In this document: positions 27,151-36,495 of the stretch, in pieces
Layout of the letters: every line of letters starts with the position of its first letter
Position numbering within the stretch: position 1 is the first letter of the stretch
Assembly: GCA_001971685.1 (NCBI GenBank)
Contig: CP019326.1
Location: 1,364,001-1,428,000, forward strand
Origin: Halomonas sp. 1513
Lineage (GTDB): Bacteria; Pseudomonadota; Gammaproteobacteria; Pseudomonadales; Halomonadaceae
Length of the DNA stretch: 64,000 nucleotides
Reading direction: 5' to 3'
The notes under the pieces: model-generated
Database searches by the model: none
The model's input: the letters and a program-made list of their open reading frames with translations, nothing else
What the model was told of the DNA's origin: nothing
Made by a program: the position numbers and the translations under genes

Positions 27151-28005
27151 ATGTACAAGGTGCTTGAACTGCCCCGCGATACCGACACCCGCCCGCTGCG
27201 CGAAGCGCTGTGGGCGCATCGTATCGGCCATCGCTTCACCGAGAACGAGCACGGCTACGTCCTCTGGCTGGCCGATCTCGAGCAGCGCGAGGCGCTGATG
27301 GAACTGCTCGAGCGCTGGCGCAACGGCGAGTCGATCATGCCCGAGGGCAAGCGGCGAGTGGCCCACCCGGCGGGGGCTGCCGGACTTGCCACACCGTTCA
27401 CCATGGCCCCGGTCACCGCTGGCTGCGTGGCCCTGAGCCTGGCGGTGTTCGGGCTGATGGCGGTGTTTGGCGATCTGGTGATCGCCATACTGGCCATCGT
27501 GCCGCTGGGGGTGTCCAACGGCAGCCTGGTCACCATGCCGCTCGGCGAGGCGCTGGCGTCGGGGCAGGTCTGGCGGCTACTCTCGCCGGCGTTCCTGCAC
27601 TTCGGCTGGATGCACCTGATCTTCAACATGCTGTGGCTGTGGTACTTCGGCCGCCAGGTCGAGGCGCTGCAGGGCTCACGGCAGATATTGATGCTGGTAC
27701 TGCTCAGCGGTATCGGCGCCAATCTGGCCCAGTACGCCACCGGCACGGTGCTGTTCGGCGGCATGTCGGGGGTCGACTATGCGCTGCTCGGCTACGTCTG
27801 GCTGATGTCGCGACGTGCGCCACATAGCGGGTTCTTCGTGCCGCAGATGCTGGTGGTGTTCATGCTCGGCTGGATGGTGTTCACCATGACCGGCTTTGCC
27901 GGCATGGTCGGTTTCGGCAATGTGGCCAACGAGGCCCACGTCGGTGGACTGGCCGTGGGACTGGTCTTGGGCTGGTATTATAGCGAGCGGGCGCGGCGGC
28001 GCTGA
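27151..28005 (+). CDS. rhomboid-family intramembrane serine protease
   Basis: This 284-aa protein has a soluble N-terminal domain of about 85 residues like that of GlpG, then six or more membrane segments. The catalytic dyad is visible: Ser in GGMSGVDYALLG and His in NEAHVGGLAVGLVLGW. The segment GWMHLIFNMLWLWYFG is the conserved L1/TM2 rhomboid block. The ATG at 27151 follows AAGGAAG. It cleaves substrates within the membrane; substrates are unknown. Confidence 0.94.
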   Translation: MYKVLELPRDTDTRPLREALWAHRIGHRFTENEHGYVLWLADLEQREALMELLERWRNGESIMPEGKRRVAHPAGAAGLATPFTMAPVTAGCVALSLAVFGLMAVFGDLVIAILAIVPLGVSNGSLVTMPLGEALASGQVWRLLSPAFLHFGWMHLIFNMLWLWYFGRQVEALQGSRQILMLVLLSGIGANLAQYATGTVLFGGMSGVDYALLGYVWLMSRRAPHSGFFVPQMLVVFMLGWMVFTMTGFAGMVGFGNVANEAHVGGLAVGLVLGWYYSERARRR

Positions 28006-28025
28006 GCACGTAACAGGAGAGAGCA

Positions 28026-28277
28026 ATGAGCGAGATGACCTTCGATCGCATGGCGCAGCAGATGTCGCCTGAGATCTATGCAAGCCTCAAGCAGGCGGTG
28101 GCACTGCGCAAGTGGCCTGACGGGCGGGTGCTCAGTGCCGAACAGGTCGAGCTGTGCCTGGAGGCGGTGATCAAGTACGAGGCCGAAAACAAGGTGCCCG
28201 CCGAGCAGCGCGTGGGCTATCTGGAGCGTACCAGCTGCAGCAGCGACGGCGAGGACAGCATCAAGTGGGTGAACTGA
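28026..28277 (+). CDS. YeaC-like DUF1315 protein
   Basis: This 83-aa protein matches YeaC (DUF1315): FDRMAQQMSPEIYASLKQAVALRKWPDG and LSAEQVELCLEAVIKYE are the typical blocks. AGGAGAG lies upstream of the ATG. Its function is not known. It overlaps the next start by 13 bases, and pairing with a DUF2797 gene is common in this group of bacteria. Confidence 0.9.
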   Translation: MSEMTFDRMAQQMSPEIYASLKQAVALRKWPDGRVLSAEQVELCLEAVIKYEAENKVPAEQRVGYLERTSCSSDGEDSIKWVN

Positions 28278-29107
28278 TCGATACCGCGGTGCAGGGCTGT
28301 CTGACCAAGATGGCGATCGTCCCGGGCAGTGGCGATGCGCCGGCCCAGTACACGCTGCGCGCCGGTCAGGAACGCCTCGACCTCAACGCACGCCTCGGCC
28401 AGCCGCTGTCGCTGCGTTTTACCGGCGCCATCGCCTGCACTCACTGCGGGCGGGCTACCAAGAAGAGCTTTGCCCAGGGCTACTGCTACCCGTGCTTCAA
28501 GAAGCTGGCGCAGTGCGACACCTGCATCGTCAAGCCCGAGACCTGCCACTACGATGCCGGCACCTGCCGCGAACCCGAGTGGGCCGAGCGCCACTGCTTC
28601 CAGCCCCACGTGGTCTACCTGGCCAACTCCTCGGGGCTCAAGGTGGGCATTACCCGCGCTACCCAGATGCCGACCCGCTGGCTCGACCAGGGGGCCATCC
28701 AGGCGCTGCCGATCATGGAGGTCGATACCCGCCAACAGTCGGGGTTCGTCGAGATGCTGTTCAAGGAGCAGGTCGCCGACCGCACCAACTGGCGGGCGAT
28801 GCTCAAGGGCGAGGTCGAGCCGCTTGACCTGATCGCCGAGCGCGACCGCCTGATGGCCAGCCTCGACAGCGGCCTGGCCGGCCTGCGCGAGCGTTTCGGC
28901 GCCGACAGCCTGCGCCCGCTGGATGCCACACCGCTGCACTTCTACTATCCGGTGCTCGAGCATCCGCGCAAGATCGTCTCGCACAACTTCGACAAGCAGC
29001 CCGAGGTCGCCGGCACCCTGCTGGGCCTCAAGGGGCAGTACCTGCTGCTCGACAGCGGCGTGATCAACCTTCGCAAGTTCACCGGCTACGAGGTCAACGT
29101 CGCCTGA
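28265..29107 (+). CDS. DUF2797 protein with cysteine-rich zinc region
   Basis: From the GTG at 28265, inside the end of the YeaC-like gene, the protein is 280 aa. A cysteine-rich N-terminal third (CTHCGRATKKS, YCYPCFKKLAQCDTC, ETCHYDAGTC, RHCFQPH) should bind zinc. It is followed by VVYLANSSGLKVGITRATQMPTRW, a GIY-YIG-like segment typical of DUF2797. The function is unknown; a nucleic-acid role is only suggested by the zinc and GIY-YIG-like parts. Confidence 0.88.
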   Translation: MGELIDTAVQGCLTKMAIVPGSGDAPAQYTLRAGQERLDLNARLGQPLSLRFTGAIACTHCGRATKKSFAQGYCYPCFKKLAQCDTCIVKPETCHYDAGTCREPEWAERHCFQPHVVYLANSSGLKVGITRATQMPTRWLDQGAIQALPIMEVDTRQQSGFVEMLFKEQVADRTNWRAMLKGEVEPLDLIAERDRLMASLDSGLAGLRERFGADSLRPLDATPLHFYYPVLEHPRKIVSHNFDKQPEVAGTLLGLKGQYLLLDSGVINLRKFTGYEVNVA

Positions 29108-29117
29108 TGACAGGGGG

Positions 29118-30611
29118 TTAGCGCTGTGAGCGGCGGCGCGCCTCCATCCGCTCCAGAAACACCGCCATGATGCGCTCGTAGAGTCGGGCGCCCATCACCG
29201 CATCCTCGATGCCGGCATCGACGTTGGGGTTGTCGTTGATCTCGATCACCACCACCCGCTCGCCGATCTGCTTGAGGTCGACGCCGTAGAGGCCGTCGCC
29301 GATCAGGCGGGCGGCCTTGAGGGCGGCCTTGAGCACCGCCGGCGGCACCTCGTGGGGCGGGTGGGTGCTGAAGCCGCCGCTTTTCACCTTGCCGTTGGCG
29401 TGCTGGTATATCTGCCAGTGGCCGCGGGCCATGTAGTAGCGGCTGGCGAACAGTACCTGGCCGTCGAGCACGCCGATGCGCCAGTCGTATTCGGTGGGCA
29501 GCCACTCCTGCAGCAGCAGCAGCGCCGAACTGTCGAACAGCCGCCGCGCCTCTTCGACCAGTTGGGCGTGGGACTCGATCTTGACGATGCCGCGGGAGAA
29601 GGCGCCATCCGGCACCTTGAGCACCATGGGGTAGGTCAGGTCGGCAACCTTGCCGGGCAGCGCGGTGAGGTCGTCGCGATGCAGCAGCAGGCCGTCGGGG
29701 CAGGCGATGTGCTTGGCGCGCAGCAGCGCGTGCAGGTAGACCTTGTTGGTGCAGCGCAGGATCGAACGCGGGTCGTCGATCACCACCAGCCCCTCATGCT
29801 CGGCGCGGCGTGCCATGCGGTAGGTGTGATGGTCGAGCGCGGTGGTCTCGCGGATGAACAGCGCATCGAACTCGGCCAGGCGACCGGCATCGCGGCGGGT
29901 GATCAGCGATACGTCGATGCCCAGCCGGCGACCGGCGCGGATGAACTGCTTCAGCGCGCTCCTGTTGCTCGGCGGCAGCGCCTCCTGGGGGTCGACCAGG
30001 ATCGCCAGGTCGAAGCGATAGCGGCGCCGCGCCTTGGGCGTGCGCCATACCTTGCGCGAGTGGCGGTTGAGTGCACTGGCGAACAGATCCTGCTCGTCCG
30101 GGGCCAGCGAGGTCAGCGGCAGCGGCTTGAGCCGGCTCAGCCGCCAGCCATCGCTGCGGCGAATGAAACGCGCCTCGAGCAGCGGGCAGGGCAGGCGCTC
30201 GAACAGCCGCCGGGCCAGCTTGGCCAGTGCTGCCTCCTGACACTCGCCGAACATCACCCGCAGCGTCAGTTCATCCCCGCTCAGGGCACCGCGGCGTGAC
30301 AGGTCGCCGAGCAGCGGATCCAGGCTATCCAGCTGCAGGTCGATCAGCGCCTTGCGCGACAGCTGGTTGAGTGTCTCGACGCTGGGCAGCACGCGCTGGC
30401 CGCGGGCCTGGGCCAGCAGCGACACATAGTAGCCGGTGTCCAGGTAGTCGAGCCCGGCGCACAGGTTGATGACGTGGGTGGCGGCATCGTGCTGTGGCGA
30501 GAGCCGCTCATCGGCGAGAAAGTCCGCCGCGCTGATCAGGTCGTCGCTGGGGTAGTAGGGGCGCCAGTCGGCGGGTTGATCGACGACGATTCGCAGCGGA
30601 CACATGGGCAT
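29118..30611 (-). CDS. RimK-family ATP-grasp ligase with RLAN domain
   Basis: This 497-aa protein has an N-terminal RLAN-type domain (INLCAGLDYLDTGYYVSLLAQ) and a C-terminal ATP-grasp domain: KVPDGAFSRGIVKI, LQEWLPTEYDWRIGVLDG, then LYGVDLKQIGERVVVIEIND for metal binding. It probably forms an amide bond between an acid and an amine or amino acid; the substrate is unknown. In related genomes such genes accompany GNAT and C39-peptidase-like genes, and here a GNAT gene is divergent. The start may be the second ATG at 30605, which is better spaced from GGAG. Confidence 0.88.
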   Translation of the reverse strand: MPMCPLRIVVDQPADWRPYYPSDDLISAADFLADERLSPQHDAATHVINLCAGLDYLDTGYYVSLLAQARGQRVLPSVETLNQLSRKALIDLQLDSLDPLLGDLSRRGALSGDELTLRVMFGECQEAALAKLARRLFERLPCPLLEARFIRRSDGWRLSRLKPLPLTSLAPDEQDLFASALNRHSRKVWRTPKARRRYRFDLAILVDPQEALPPSNRSALKQFIRAGRRLGIDVSLITRRDAGRLAEFDALFIRETTALDHHTYRMARRAEHEGLVVIDDPRSILRCTNKVYLHALLRAKHIACPDGLLLHRDDLTALPGKVADLTYPMVLKVPDGAFSRGIVKIESHAQLVEEARRLFDSSALLLLQEWLPTEYDWRIGVLDGQVLFASRYYMARGHWQIYQHANGKVKSGGFSTHPPHEVPPAVLKAALKAARLIGDGLYGVDLKQIGERVVVIEINDNPNVDAGIEDAVMGARLYERIMAVFLERMEARRRSQR

Positions 30612-30762
30612 GGACTCCGAGGCAGGGGAGATTCGGCGCTAGCATGCGACCAAGGTGGCGTGGTAACAAGAGCGCAACACAGTGAAATAATTTCATCTTG
30701 CCAGACGCTGACATGCGTTGGCAGTACAGCGACAATCCGCGCAAACGCCACGATACGCGACC

Positions 30763-31236
30763 ATGACCACGCAACTGCGCCCGGCGCACCCCTCCGATCT
30801 CGACGCCCTCTGCCAGCTGGAGCAGGACTGCTTCGACGGCGACCGCTTCAGCCGACGTCAGCTGGCCCACCTGCTCAAGGGCGCCAACGCCGTGACCCTG
30901 CTGGCGGTGGCCGGCGACGGCAGCCTGCTCGGCTACGGCACCCTGCTGCTGCGGCGCAACAGCCGCCAGGCGCGGCTCTATTCTTTCTGCGTACGCCCCG
31001 AGGCCCGCGGCGGCGGCCTGGGGCGGCGCCTGCTCGACGCCCTGGAAGCCGAGGCGCGCCACCGCGAACTGGCGGCAATCACCCTGGAGGTGCGCGCCGA
31101 CAACCGCGTCGCCCTGGGGCTCTACCGCCGCGCCGGCTTCCAGCTGGTGCGCTGGCTAGACGACTACTACGTAGACGGCTGCGCCGCCTGGCAGATGCAG
31201 AAGCGCCTCGAGAGCGAGGCGCGCGAGGCGGGGTAG
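30763..31236 (+). CDS. GNAT N-acetyltransferase (RimI-like)
   Basis: This 157-aa protein has the GNAT fold. Motif A is VRPEARGGGLGRRLLDALEAEA (R-G-G-G-L-G acetyl-CoA loop), and motif B follows in LGLYRRAGFQLVRWLDDYY. The RimI-like look suggests acetylation of an alpha-amino group of a protein or small metabolite. The ATG at 30763 has no strong ribosome site. The divergent RimK-like ligase is a known partner of GNAT genes, so the two may act on the same unknown molecule. Confidence 0.88.
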   Translation: MTTQLRPAHPSDLDALCQLEQDCFDGDRFSRRQLAHLLKGANAVTLLAVAGDGSLLGYGTLLLRRNSRQARLYSFCVRPEARGGGLGRRLLDALEAEARHRELAAITLEVRADNRVALGLYRRAGFQLVRWLDDYYVDGCAAWQMQKRLESEAREAG

Positions 31237-31351
31237 AGCAGGCCGATGCGTCTCGAGCCGTGTGGCTATCTGCGATAGGCCCTGGGCACCAGGTGCAATG
31301 CCCGCAGGCCTGGCATAGAATCGTCGCCAGTTTTCCAAGGAGCCCACGCCA

Positions 31352-31837
31352 ATGCCCTCTTTCGATATCGTCTCCGAGTTCGACAAACACGAAGCCAGCA
31401 ACGCCGTCGATCAGGCCAACCGCGAAGTCCAGACGCGCTTCGACTTCAAGGGCGTGGACGCCAGTTTCGAGCTCAACGGCGAGGTGGTCTCGCTGCAGGC
31501 CGATGTCGACTTCCAGCTCAAGCAGATGCTCGACGTGCTGCGCAACAAGCTGATCGCCCGCGGCATCGACGCGCGCTGCATGGACGAGCAGGACCCGGTG
31601 CTGTCAGGCGTCAAGGCGCGCCAAGACGTCAAGCTCAAGCAGGGCCTCGAGCAGGCCGACAGCAAGGCGATCATCAAGCAGATCAAGGACAGCAAGCTCA
31701 AGGTCCAGACCCAGATCCAGGGCGACAAGGTGCGCGTGACCGGCAAGAAGCGCGACGACCTTCAGCAGGTGATCGCGCTGCTCAAGGGCGAGCAGGGCCC
31801 CGATCTGGCATTGCAGTACGATAACTTCCGCGACTGA
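31352..31837 (+). CDS. yajQ: YajQ-family nucleotide-binding protein
   Basis: This 161-aa protein fits YajQ over its full length, beginning PSFDIVSEFDKHEASNAVDQ and containing TRFDFKG and RVTGKKRDDLQ. YajQ folds as two ferredoxin-like domains and binds cyclic di-GMP or nucleic acid, acting as an effector in some bacteria. AAGGAG lies upstream of the ATG. It is monocistronic and followed by a repeat element. Confidence 0.96.
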   Translation: MPSFDIVSEFDKHEASNAVDQANREVQTRFDFKGVDASFELNGEVVSLQADVDFQLKQMLDVLRNKLIARGIDARCMDEQDPVLSGVKARQDVKLKQGLEQADSKAIIKQIKDSKLKVQTQIQGDKVRVTGKKRDDLQQVIALLKGEQGPDLALQYDNFRD

Positions 31838-31860
31838 TGCGTCTTGCTAGACAGCCCTAT

Positions 31861-32002
31861 GGAAGCGCTGAACAAATCGCCGAGCGAGATGAAACACAAG
31901 GCGCACGGAGCACAGGAACCGGAGCATATGGGGTATATGTGAGGATTCCGAGCACCGCGCAACGCAGTGATTCGCTCGTGTAGGCATTTGTGCAGTGTTT
32001 TC
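31861..32002. repeat. palindromic intergenic repeat element (MITE-like), copy B
   Basis: The 142-bp segment between convergent yajQ and cobO has imperfect inverted ends (GAAGCGCTGAACAAAT at 31862 and ATTTGTGCAGTGTTTTC at 31986). Its core is CGGAGCATATGGGGTATATG followed by TGAGGATTCCGAG. The core parallels the element at 50461-50601. It has no coding capacity. Confidence 0.6.
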
Positions 32003-32601
32003 TAGTAATCGATGCCGCGGCGTGCCTGCAGCCCGCTGTTGAAGGCGTGCCGGGTCTCCTGCATCTCGGTCACGGTGTCGGCCATCGCCACCAGCTCGCG
32101 GTGTGCGTTGCGCCCGGTGACTATCACCGTCTGCTCGCCGGGGCGCGCCTCGATCGCCTGTTTGACGGTGGCGATGTCGAGGTAGCCGAACTTGAGCATA
32201 TAGGTGATCTCGTCGAGGACCACCAGATACACCTCGGGGTCGGCAAGCATGCGCTCGGCATAGCGCCACACCGCCTGGCAGGCCTGGGTATCCAGCTCGC
32301 GATTCTGGGTCTCCCAGGTGAAGCCGGTGGCCATGATCGCCACCTCCAGATTGCTGTCCTCCTCCAGCCGCTGGCGCTCGCCGCACTCCCATAGCCCCTT
32401 GATGAACTGCACCACCCCAACGCGATAGCCGTAGCCCAGCGCGCGGGTCACCGTGCCCCAGGCGGCGGTGGTCTTGCCCTTGCCGTTGCCGGTGAACACC
32501 AGCAGCTGGCCGCGCTGCACGGTGGCCTGGGCAACCTTGTCATCGACATGGCTCTTGAGTTTCTGCATTGACTGCTGGTGACGCGCCTGGCGGTCGCTCA
32601 T
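32002..32601 (-). CDS. cobO: cob(I)yrinic acid a,c-diamide adenosyltransferase
   Basis: From the ATG at 32601 (AGGAG five bases upstream) the protein is 199 aa, usual for CobO/BtuR. The P-loop FTGNGKGKTTAAWG and blocks GYRVGVVQFIKG and LVVLDEITYMLKFGYLD are conserved. The enzyme attaches the 5'-deoxyadenosyl ligand to cob(I)alamin precursors using ATP. It lies 27 kb from the cobT-cobS cluster, and no cobalamin riboswitch was seen before it. Confidence 0.95.
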   Translation of the reverse strand: MSDRQARHQQSMQKLKSHVDDKVAQATVQRGQLLVFTGNGKGKTTAAWGTVTRALGYGYRVGVVQFIKGLWECGERQRLEEDSNLEVAIMATGFTWETQNRELDTQACQAVWRYAERMLADPEVYLVVLDEITYMLKFGYLDIATVKQAIEARPGEQTVIVTGRNAHRELVAMADTVTEMQETRHAFNSGLQARRGIDY

Positions 32602-32805
32602 GGTGGCTCCTGATGGCAGAGGGGGAATCGCCAAAGCCTACGCCAGTGACGCCCGCACGTCAGCCTGCTGGTAAATTGCATTCATTATTATGGTGCATGA
32701 GGCTACTTTCAGGGCACTGGAATTGCTCGCCTTGGTGAATGGCTAGAAAGATGTCGCTTCCCGTTATTACATCACCGCACTGATTTTATATATAGAAATC
32801 GATTT

Positions 32806-32822
32806 TTGGCACGCTCTATGCA
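32806..32822 (+). promoter_or_regulatory. sigma-54 (RpoN) promoter of the amide operon
   Basis: TTGGCACGCTCTATGCA matches the YTGGCACGRNNNTTGCW consensus at the invariant GG and GC with correct spacing; only the R and one T differ. The predicted transcription start near 32833 is about 28 bases before the ATG at 32861. A half-site TGGTGCA at 32691-32697 could bind NtrC. The nitrogen-scavenging genes downstream make RpoN control biologically sensible. Confidence 0.75.
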
Positions 32823-32860
32823 GAGTCTGCTTGACTCAGGCATCCCCAAAGGATCAAGCA

Positions 32861-33706
32861 ATGAATGCATCAATGGCCGCCTCCGTAGCCCAAACCGCTG
32901 CGTCCAGTGCGCAGAGCGTGCAGCGCCAGAGCGTCATTACTCTCGATGGAGTCAAGAAGACCTTCAGCAGTCCCGGTGCCGAATCTATCGAGGTGATCGA
33001 AGACATCACCCTGGATATCAAGCAGGAAGAGTTCGTCAGCATCGTGGGGCCCAGTGGCTGTGGCAAGAGCACGATGTTCAACATCATTGCCAGTCTGCTG
33101 GAGCCCAGCGATGGCAGCATTACCCTGCGTGGCAGCGACCCCGAGTGTGGCGCAAAGATCGGCTACATGCTGCAGCGCGACCTGCTGTTTCCATGGCGAA
33201 CCATCATCGATAATGTCTGCCTTGGCCTCGAGATCCAGGGCGTACCCAAGAAGCGTCGTCATGAGATGGCGCGCGACCAGCTGGCGCGATATGGCCTGGC
33301 CGATTTCGCCGACCAGTATCCCAATACTCTCTCCGGCGGCATGCGTCAGCGCGTGGCTCTCATCCGTACGCTGATCACCGATCCCGATCTGATCCTGCTC
33401 GATGAGCCGTTCTCGGCACTCGACTACCAAACGCGACTGGTACTCGAGGAGGAGATCGTATCGATCCTGAAAGAGCACCATAAGACAGTGGTCTTGATCA
33501 CCCATGATATCGGCGAAGCGATTGCCATGTCGGATCGTGTCGCGGTGATGACCCAGCGTCCTACCTCGGTAAAGAAGATCTACGACGTTGGGTTGTCCCG
33601 CGAACTGGGGTCATGTCTCAAGGCGCGCAGCGATGTCCGCTACCAGGGCTTCTTCGACAGCATCTGGGACGATCTCGACATTCAGATTGCCGGAGGTGAG
33701 TCATGA
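32861..33706 (+). CDS. ABC transporter ATPase (nitrate/sulfonate/taurine type)
   Basis: This 281-aa ATPase has Walker A GPSGCGKST, signature LSGGMRQR, Walker B LILLDEPFSALD and switch His LITHDIGEA, all canonical. An Ala/Ser-rich N-terminal extension of about 25 residues precedes the domain. AAGGA lies 7 bases before the ATG. It overlaps the permease by ATGA (4 bases). It is the first gene behind the sigma-54 promoter and energises the importer. Confidence 0.94.
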   Translation: MNASMAASVAQTAASSAQSVQRQSVITLDGVKKTFSSPGAESIEVIEDITLDIKQEEFVSIVGPSGCGKSTMFNIIASLLEPSDGSITLRGSDPECGAKIGYMLQRDLLFPWRTIIDNVCLGLEIQGVPKKRRHEMARDQLARYGLADFADQYPNTLSGGMRQRVALIRTLITDPDLILLDEPFSALDYQTRLVLEEEIVSILKEHHKTVVLITHDIGEAIAMSDRVAVMTQRPTSVKKIYDVGLSRELGSCLKARSDVRYQGFFDSIWDDLDIQIAGGES

Positions 33707-34539
33707 GCGAGGCACAGCTGCATACCCATGTGATTCGCGCCGGCAGCGTCAAGGAGAACGACGAACAGCTGGCCGGCAATACGCTGCTGACCGACAACCT
33801 GTGGCGTGGCGCAGGGCTGGCGCTGGTCATCCTCCTGTGGCAGGTCGGGGTCAACGTCGGCTGGATCAACTCTTTCCTGATGGGCTCGCCGGTGGGCATC
33901 GCCGGTGAAGCCTGGCGCCTGATCCAGTCCGGGCAGCTGCTCAACGATACCATTGCCACCGTCTATGCCACCGTGGTGGGTTTTCTGGCGGGCAGTATAT
34001 TGGGCTCAATCTGCGGTCTGATGCTGTGGTTCTCACGCAGCGTGGCACGCATCATCGATCCGTTCATGGTCGCCCTCAATGGCCTGCCCAAGATCGCCCT
34101 GGCACCGATGATCATCATCTGGTTCGGCTCGGGGATGTTCTCCAAGATCATGCTGGCGTTCGTGGCGACCTTTGTCGTTGCGCTGCTCTCCGCTTACCAG
34201 GGTACTCATCAGATCGACCGTAACTTGATCAACCTGATGCGTTCGCTGGGTGCCAGTCGGCGTGAAATCTTCTCCAAGGTCGTGGCGCCCGCCACGCTGC
34301 CATGGATCATCTCTGCCTTCCGTTTGAATATCGGCTTTGCCCTGATTGCCGAGATCGGCGGCGAATTCATCTCCTCCGACCGTGGCCTGGGGCGCATGAT
34401 CTTCGTTGCCGGCAACCTGTTCAATCTCAACGTCGTCTGGGTCGGGGTCATCATGCTGATGATCGTGGCCATCGTGCTCTACGTGATCGTCTCTCAGGTC
34501 GAGAAGCGCTTATTGCCGTGGGAGAAAGGGCACAAATAG
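33703..34539 (+). CDS. ABC transporter permease (SsuC/TauC type)
   Basis: This 278-aa inner-membrane protein has six membrane segments. The coupling loop is RNLINLMRSLGASRREIFSKVVAPATLPWI, the signature of nitrate/sulfonate/taurine-type permeases. The ATG overlaps the ATPase stop. An N-terminal polar tail of about 30 residues precedes the first segment. It probably works as a homodimer, since only one permease gene is present. Confidence 0.94.
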   Translation: MSEAQLHTHVIRAGSVKENDEQLAGNTLLTDNLWRGAGLALVILLWQVGVNVGWINSFLMGSPVGIAGEAWRLIQSGQLLNDTIATVYATVVGFLAGSILGSICGLMLWFSRSVARIIDPFMVALNGLPKIALAPMIIIWFGSGMFSKIMLAFVATFVVALLSAYQGTHQIDRNLINLMRSLGASRREIFSKVVAPATLPWIISAFRLNIGFALIAEIGGEFISSDRGLGRMIFVAGNLFNLNVVWVGVIMLMIVAIVLYVIVSQVEKRLLPWEKGHK

Positions 34540-34614
34540 CACCGCAGCGTCGCGTTACCAGCGAAGCAGCATCGAGTGAGCACCACCACCAATAACCACA
34601 AGAGGCACTGCACG

Positions 34615-35595
34615 ATGAACATTACTTCAACCTACAAGCGTATCGCCTTCGGCGCTGGCCTGCTGGCACTGGGAGCATCGGCGCATACCCAGGCCGATGA
34701 CATGGACACCATCCTGATCAACGAGGCCTTCCACTCGCTGCTCTATCTGCCGGTCTACGTGGCCAAGCATGAGGGGTTATTCAACGCGCACAACATCGAT
34801 GTGCCGGTGGTGCGTTCGGCGGGGTCGGGACCGGCGGCGCTGGCCTCGGTGCTGTCTGGCGAGTCGCAGTTCTCGGTGCATGGGCCGGAGCATGTCGGCT
34901 TCGCCCAGGAGCAGGGCGGCAGCGGCAAGGCGATCAGCGCGGTGGCCAACAGCGCCCCGGTGTGGGTGCTGGCGCATCCCGATCTCGACTACTCGTCGCC
35001 GGCCGACCTCGAAGGCAAGGAGGTGGTAGTGGGCCTGGCCCCGGGTACGTCGAACACCCTGATCAAGCGCCTGATCGAGGATGCCGGCCTCAATGGTGAG
35101 GTCACTGTGACTGAGGTGCAGAACGGCTCCGAGCTCGGCCCGGTGCTCTCCGGGCGCGGCGATATCGCAGTGGCCTATCAGCCGCAGGTCGAGCAGGGCA
35201 TCTCCCAGGGCCTGGAGATCATTCACGCCTTCACCGACGATTATCCCGAGTATGCCTTCTCGACCATCAACACCTCCCAGGAGATGATCGACGAAAACCC
35301 CGACCTGGTGATGCGTTTCGTCAGTGCCATCAACGACTCGCTGGCGCTGATCCACTCCGACGCCGACACTGCCAAGGCGGTGGCGCGCATGGAGTTCGGT
35401 GACCTGCAGGGCGATGTGGTGGACGCCGCGGTTCAGCGTATGATCGACAACAACGTCTACCCCGAGAGCGTGATGATCACCGAAGACGCCTTCACCAACG
35501 CCATCGAGATGCAGCAGTTCGTCGGCAATATCCAGGGCGAGATGTACTACGACGATATCGTTGACGCTTCCTTTGCCAGCGAGGTCGTTCAATAA
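34615..35595 (+). CDS. ABC transporter substrate-binding protein (NMT1/SsuA type)
   Basis: This 326-aa protein has a signal peptide (IAFGAGLLALGASAHTQA) and a periplasmic NMT1/SsuA-like fold: LINEAFHSLLYLPVYVAKHEGLF and then LSGESQFSVHGPEHVGF are typical. The substrate is not readable. Coupling to an amidase and a formamidase suggests an amide, a formylated amine or a pyrimidine degradation product. Its start lies 75 bases after the permease stop. Confidence 0.92.
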   Translation: MNITSTYKRIAFGAGLLALGASAHTQADDMDTILINEAFHSLLYLPVYVAKHEGLFNAHNIDVPVVRSAGSGPAALASVLSGESQFSVHGPEHVGFAQEQGGSGKAISAVANSAPVWVLAHPDLDYSSPADLEGKEVVVGLAPGTSNTLIKRLIEDAGLNGEVTVTEVQNGSELGPVLSGRGDIAVAYQPQVEQGISQGLEIIHAFTDDYPEYAFSTINTSQEMIDENPDLVMRFVSAINDSLALIHSDADTAKAVARMEFGDLQGDVVDAAVQRMIDNNVYPESVMITEDAFTNAIEMQQFVGNIQGEMYYDDIVDASFASEVVQ

Positions 35596-35667
35596 GCGCC
35601 TGGAACGCGTATTCTCGGGTGGGGCCCGATGGGTTCCACCCGTTACCGTTGTTGGAGCGAGACCGGG

Positions 35668-36456
35668 ATGCTGTCAGCGCTGCTATTCTTCTCCCTGGTG
35701 GGCGCGGTTGCCGGCGTGATTGCCGGGCTATTCGGTATCGGCGGCGGCGTGGTGATCGTGCCGGCGATGATCGTGGCTCTCAACCAGCAGGGCGTCGACC
35801 CTGCCGTGGTGATTCACCTGGCCATCGGCACCTCGCTTGCCGTCATCACCGTGACCGGCGCCTCCTCGGCCCGGGGACACTGGCGCAAGGGGGCAGTGGT
35901 GGTCGATCTGCTCAAGCGCATGCTACCCGGCCTGGTGATCGGGGCGGTGCTGGGAGGGTGGGTTGCCGACCAGCTGCGCGCCGAGCTGCTGGAGCGCTAT
36001 TTCGGCGTGTTCATGCTGATACTGGCACTGCGCATGCTGCTGGCGGGGCCACCCAAGGCCGGTCGACAGGTGGCGGGTATGCCGGCGATGTTCGCCGCGA
36101 GCACCCTGATCGGCACCTTCTCGGCGCTGTTCGGCGTCGGCGGTGGGGTGCTCAGCGTGCCCTGGCTGGCGCGCAGCGGTGCCAGTCTGGCGCGGGCCAT
36201 CGGTACCTCGGCGGCCTGTGGCCTGCCGATTGCCGCGGTGGGGGCGGCAACCTTCATGGTGACCGGCCAGGGGCAGGTTAGCCTGCCGGCATACACGACG
36301 GGGTATCTCTACTGGCCAGCGTTCGCCGGTATCGCACTGTTCAGCGTGCCCTGCGCCAGGCTTGGCGTCAGGCTCGCGCACTACCTGCCGCCGCGGCTGC
36401 TCAGGCGCCTGTTCGCGCTCTTGATGCTGCTGGTTGGCCTGACACTGATCCTCTGA
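35668..36456 (+). CDS. TauE/SafE-family membrane protein
   Basis: The 262-aa protein has about eight hydrophobic segments and two family repeats (GAVAGVIAGLFGIGGGVVIVP and TFSALFGVGGGVLSVP), the signature of TauE/SafE permeases, which move sulfite, sulfoacetate or other small anions. In this operon it may export or take up a product of amide hydrolysis such as formate. That is inference. It lies 73 bases after the binding protein and 40 before the amidase. Confidence 0.92.
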   Translation: MLSALLFFSLVGAVAGVIAGLFGIGGGVVIVPAMIVALNQQGVDPAVVIHLAIGTSLAVITVTGASSARGHWRKGAVVVDLLKRMLPGLVIGAVLGGWVADQLRAELLERYFGVFMLILALRMLLAGPPKAGRQVAGMPAMFAASTLIGTFSALFGVGGGVLSVPWLARSGASLARAIGTSAACGLPIAAVGAATFMVTGQGQVSLPAYTTGYLYWPAFAGIALFSVPCARLGVRLAHYLPPRLLRRLFALLMLLVGLTLIL

Positions 36457-36495
36457 GCGGGCTATCTGGCCCATGCACCCAAGGAGAGACGCCTC

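Noticed and set aside
32602..32700. Cobalamin riboswitch before cobO
   Set aside because: A few words (GTCACTGG, ATCAGGAG) recall parts of the consensus, but the conserved core and order are missing.
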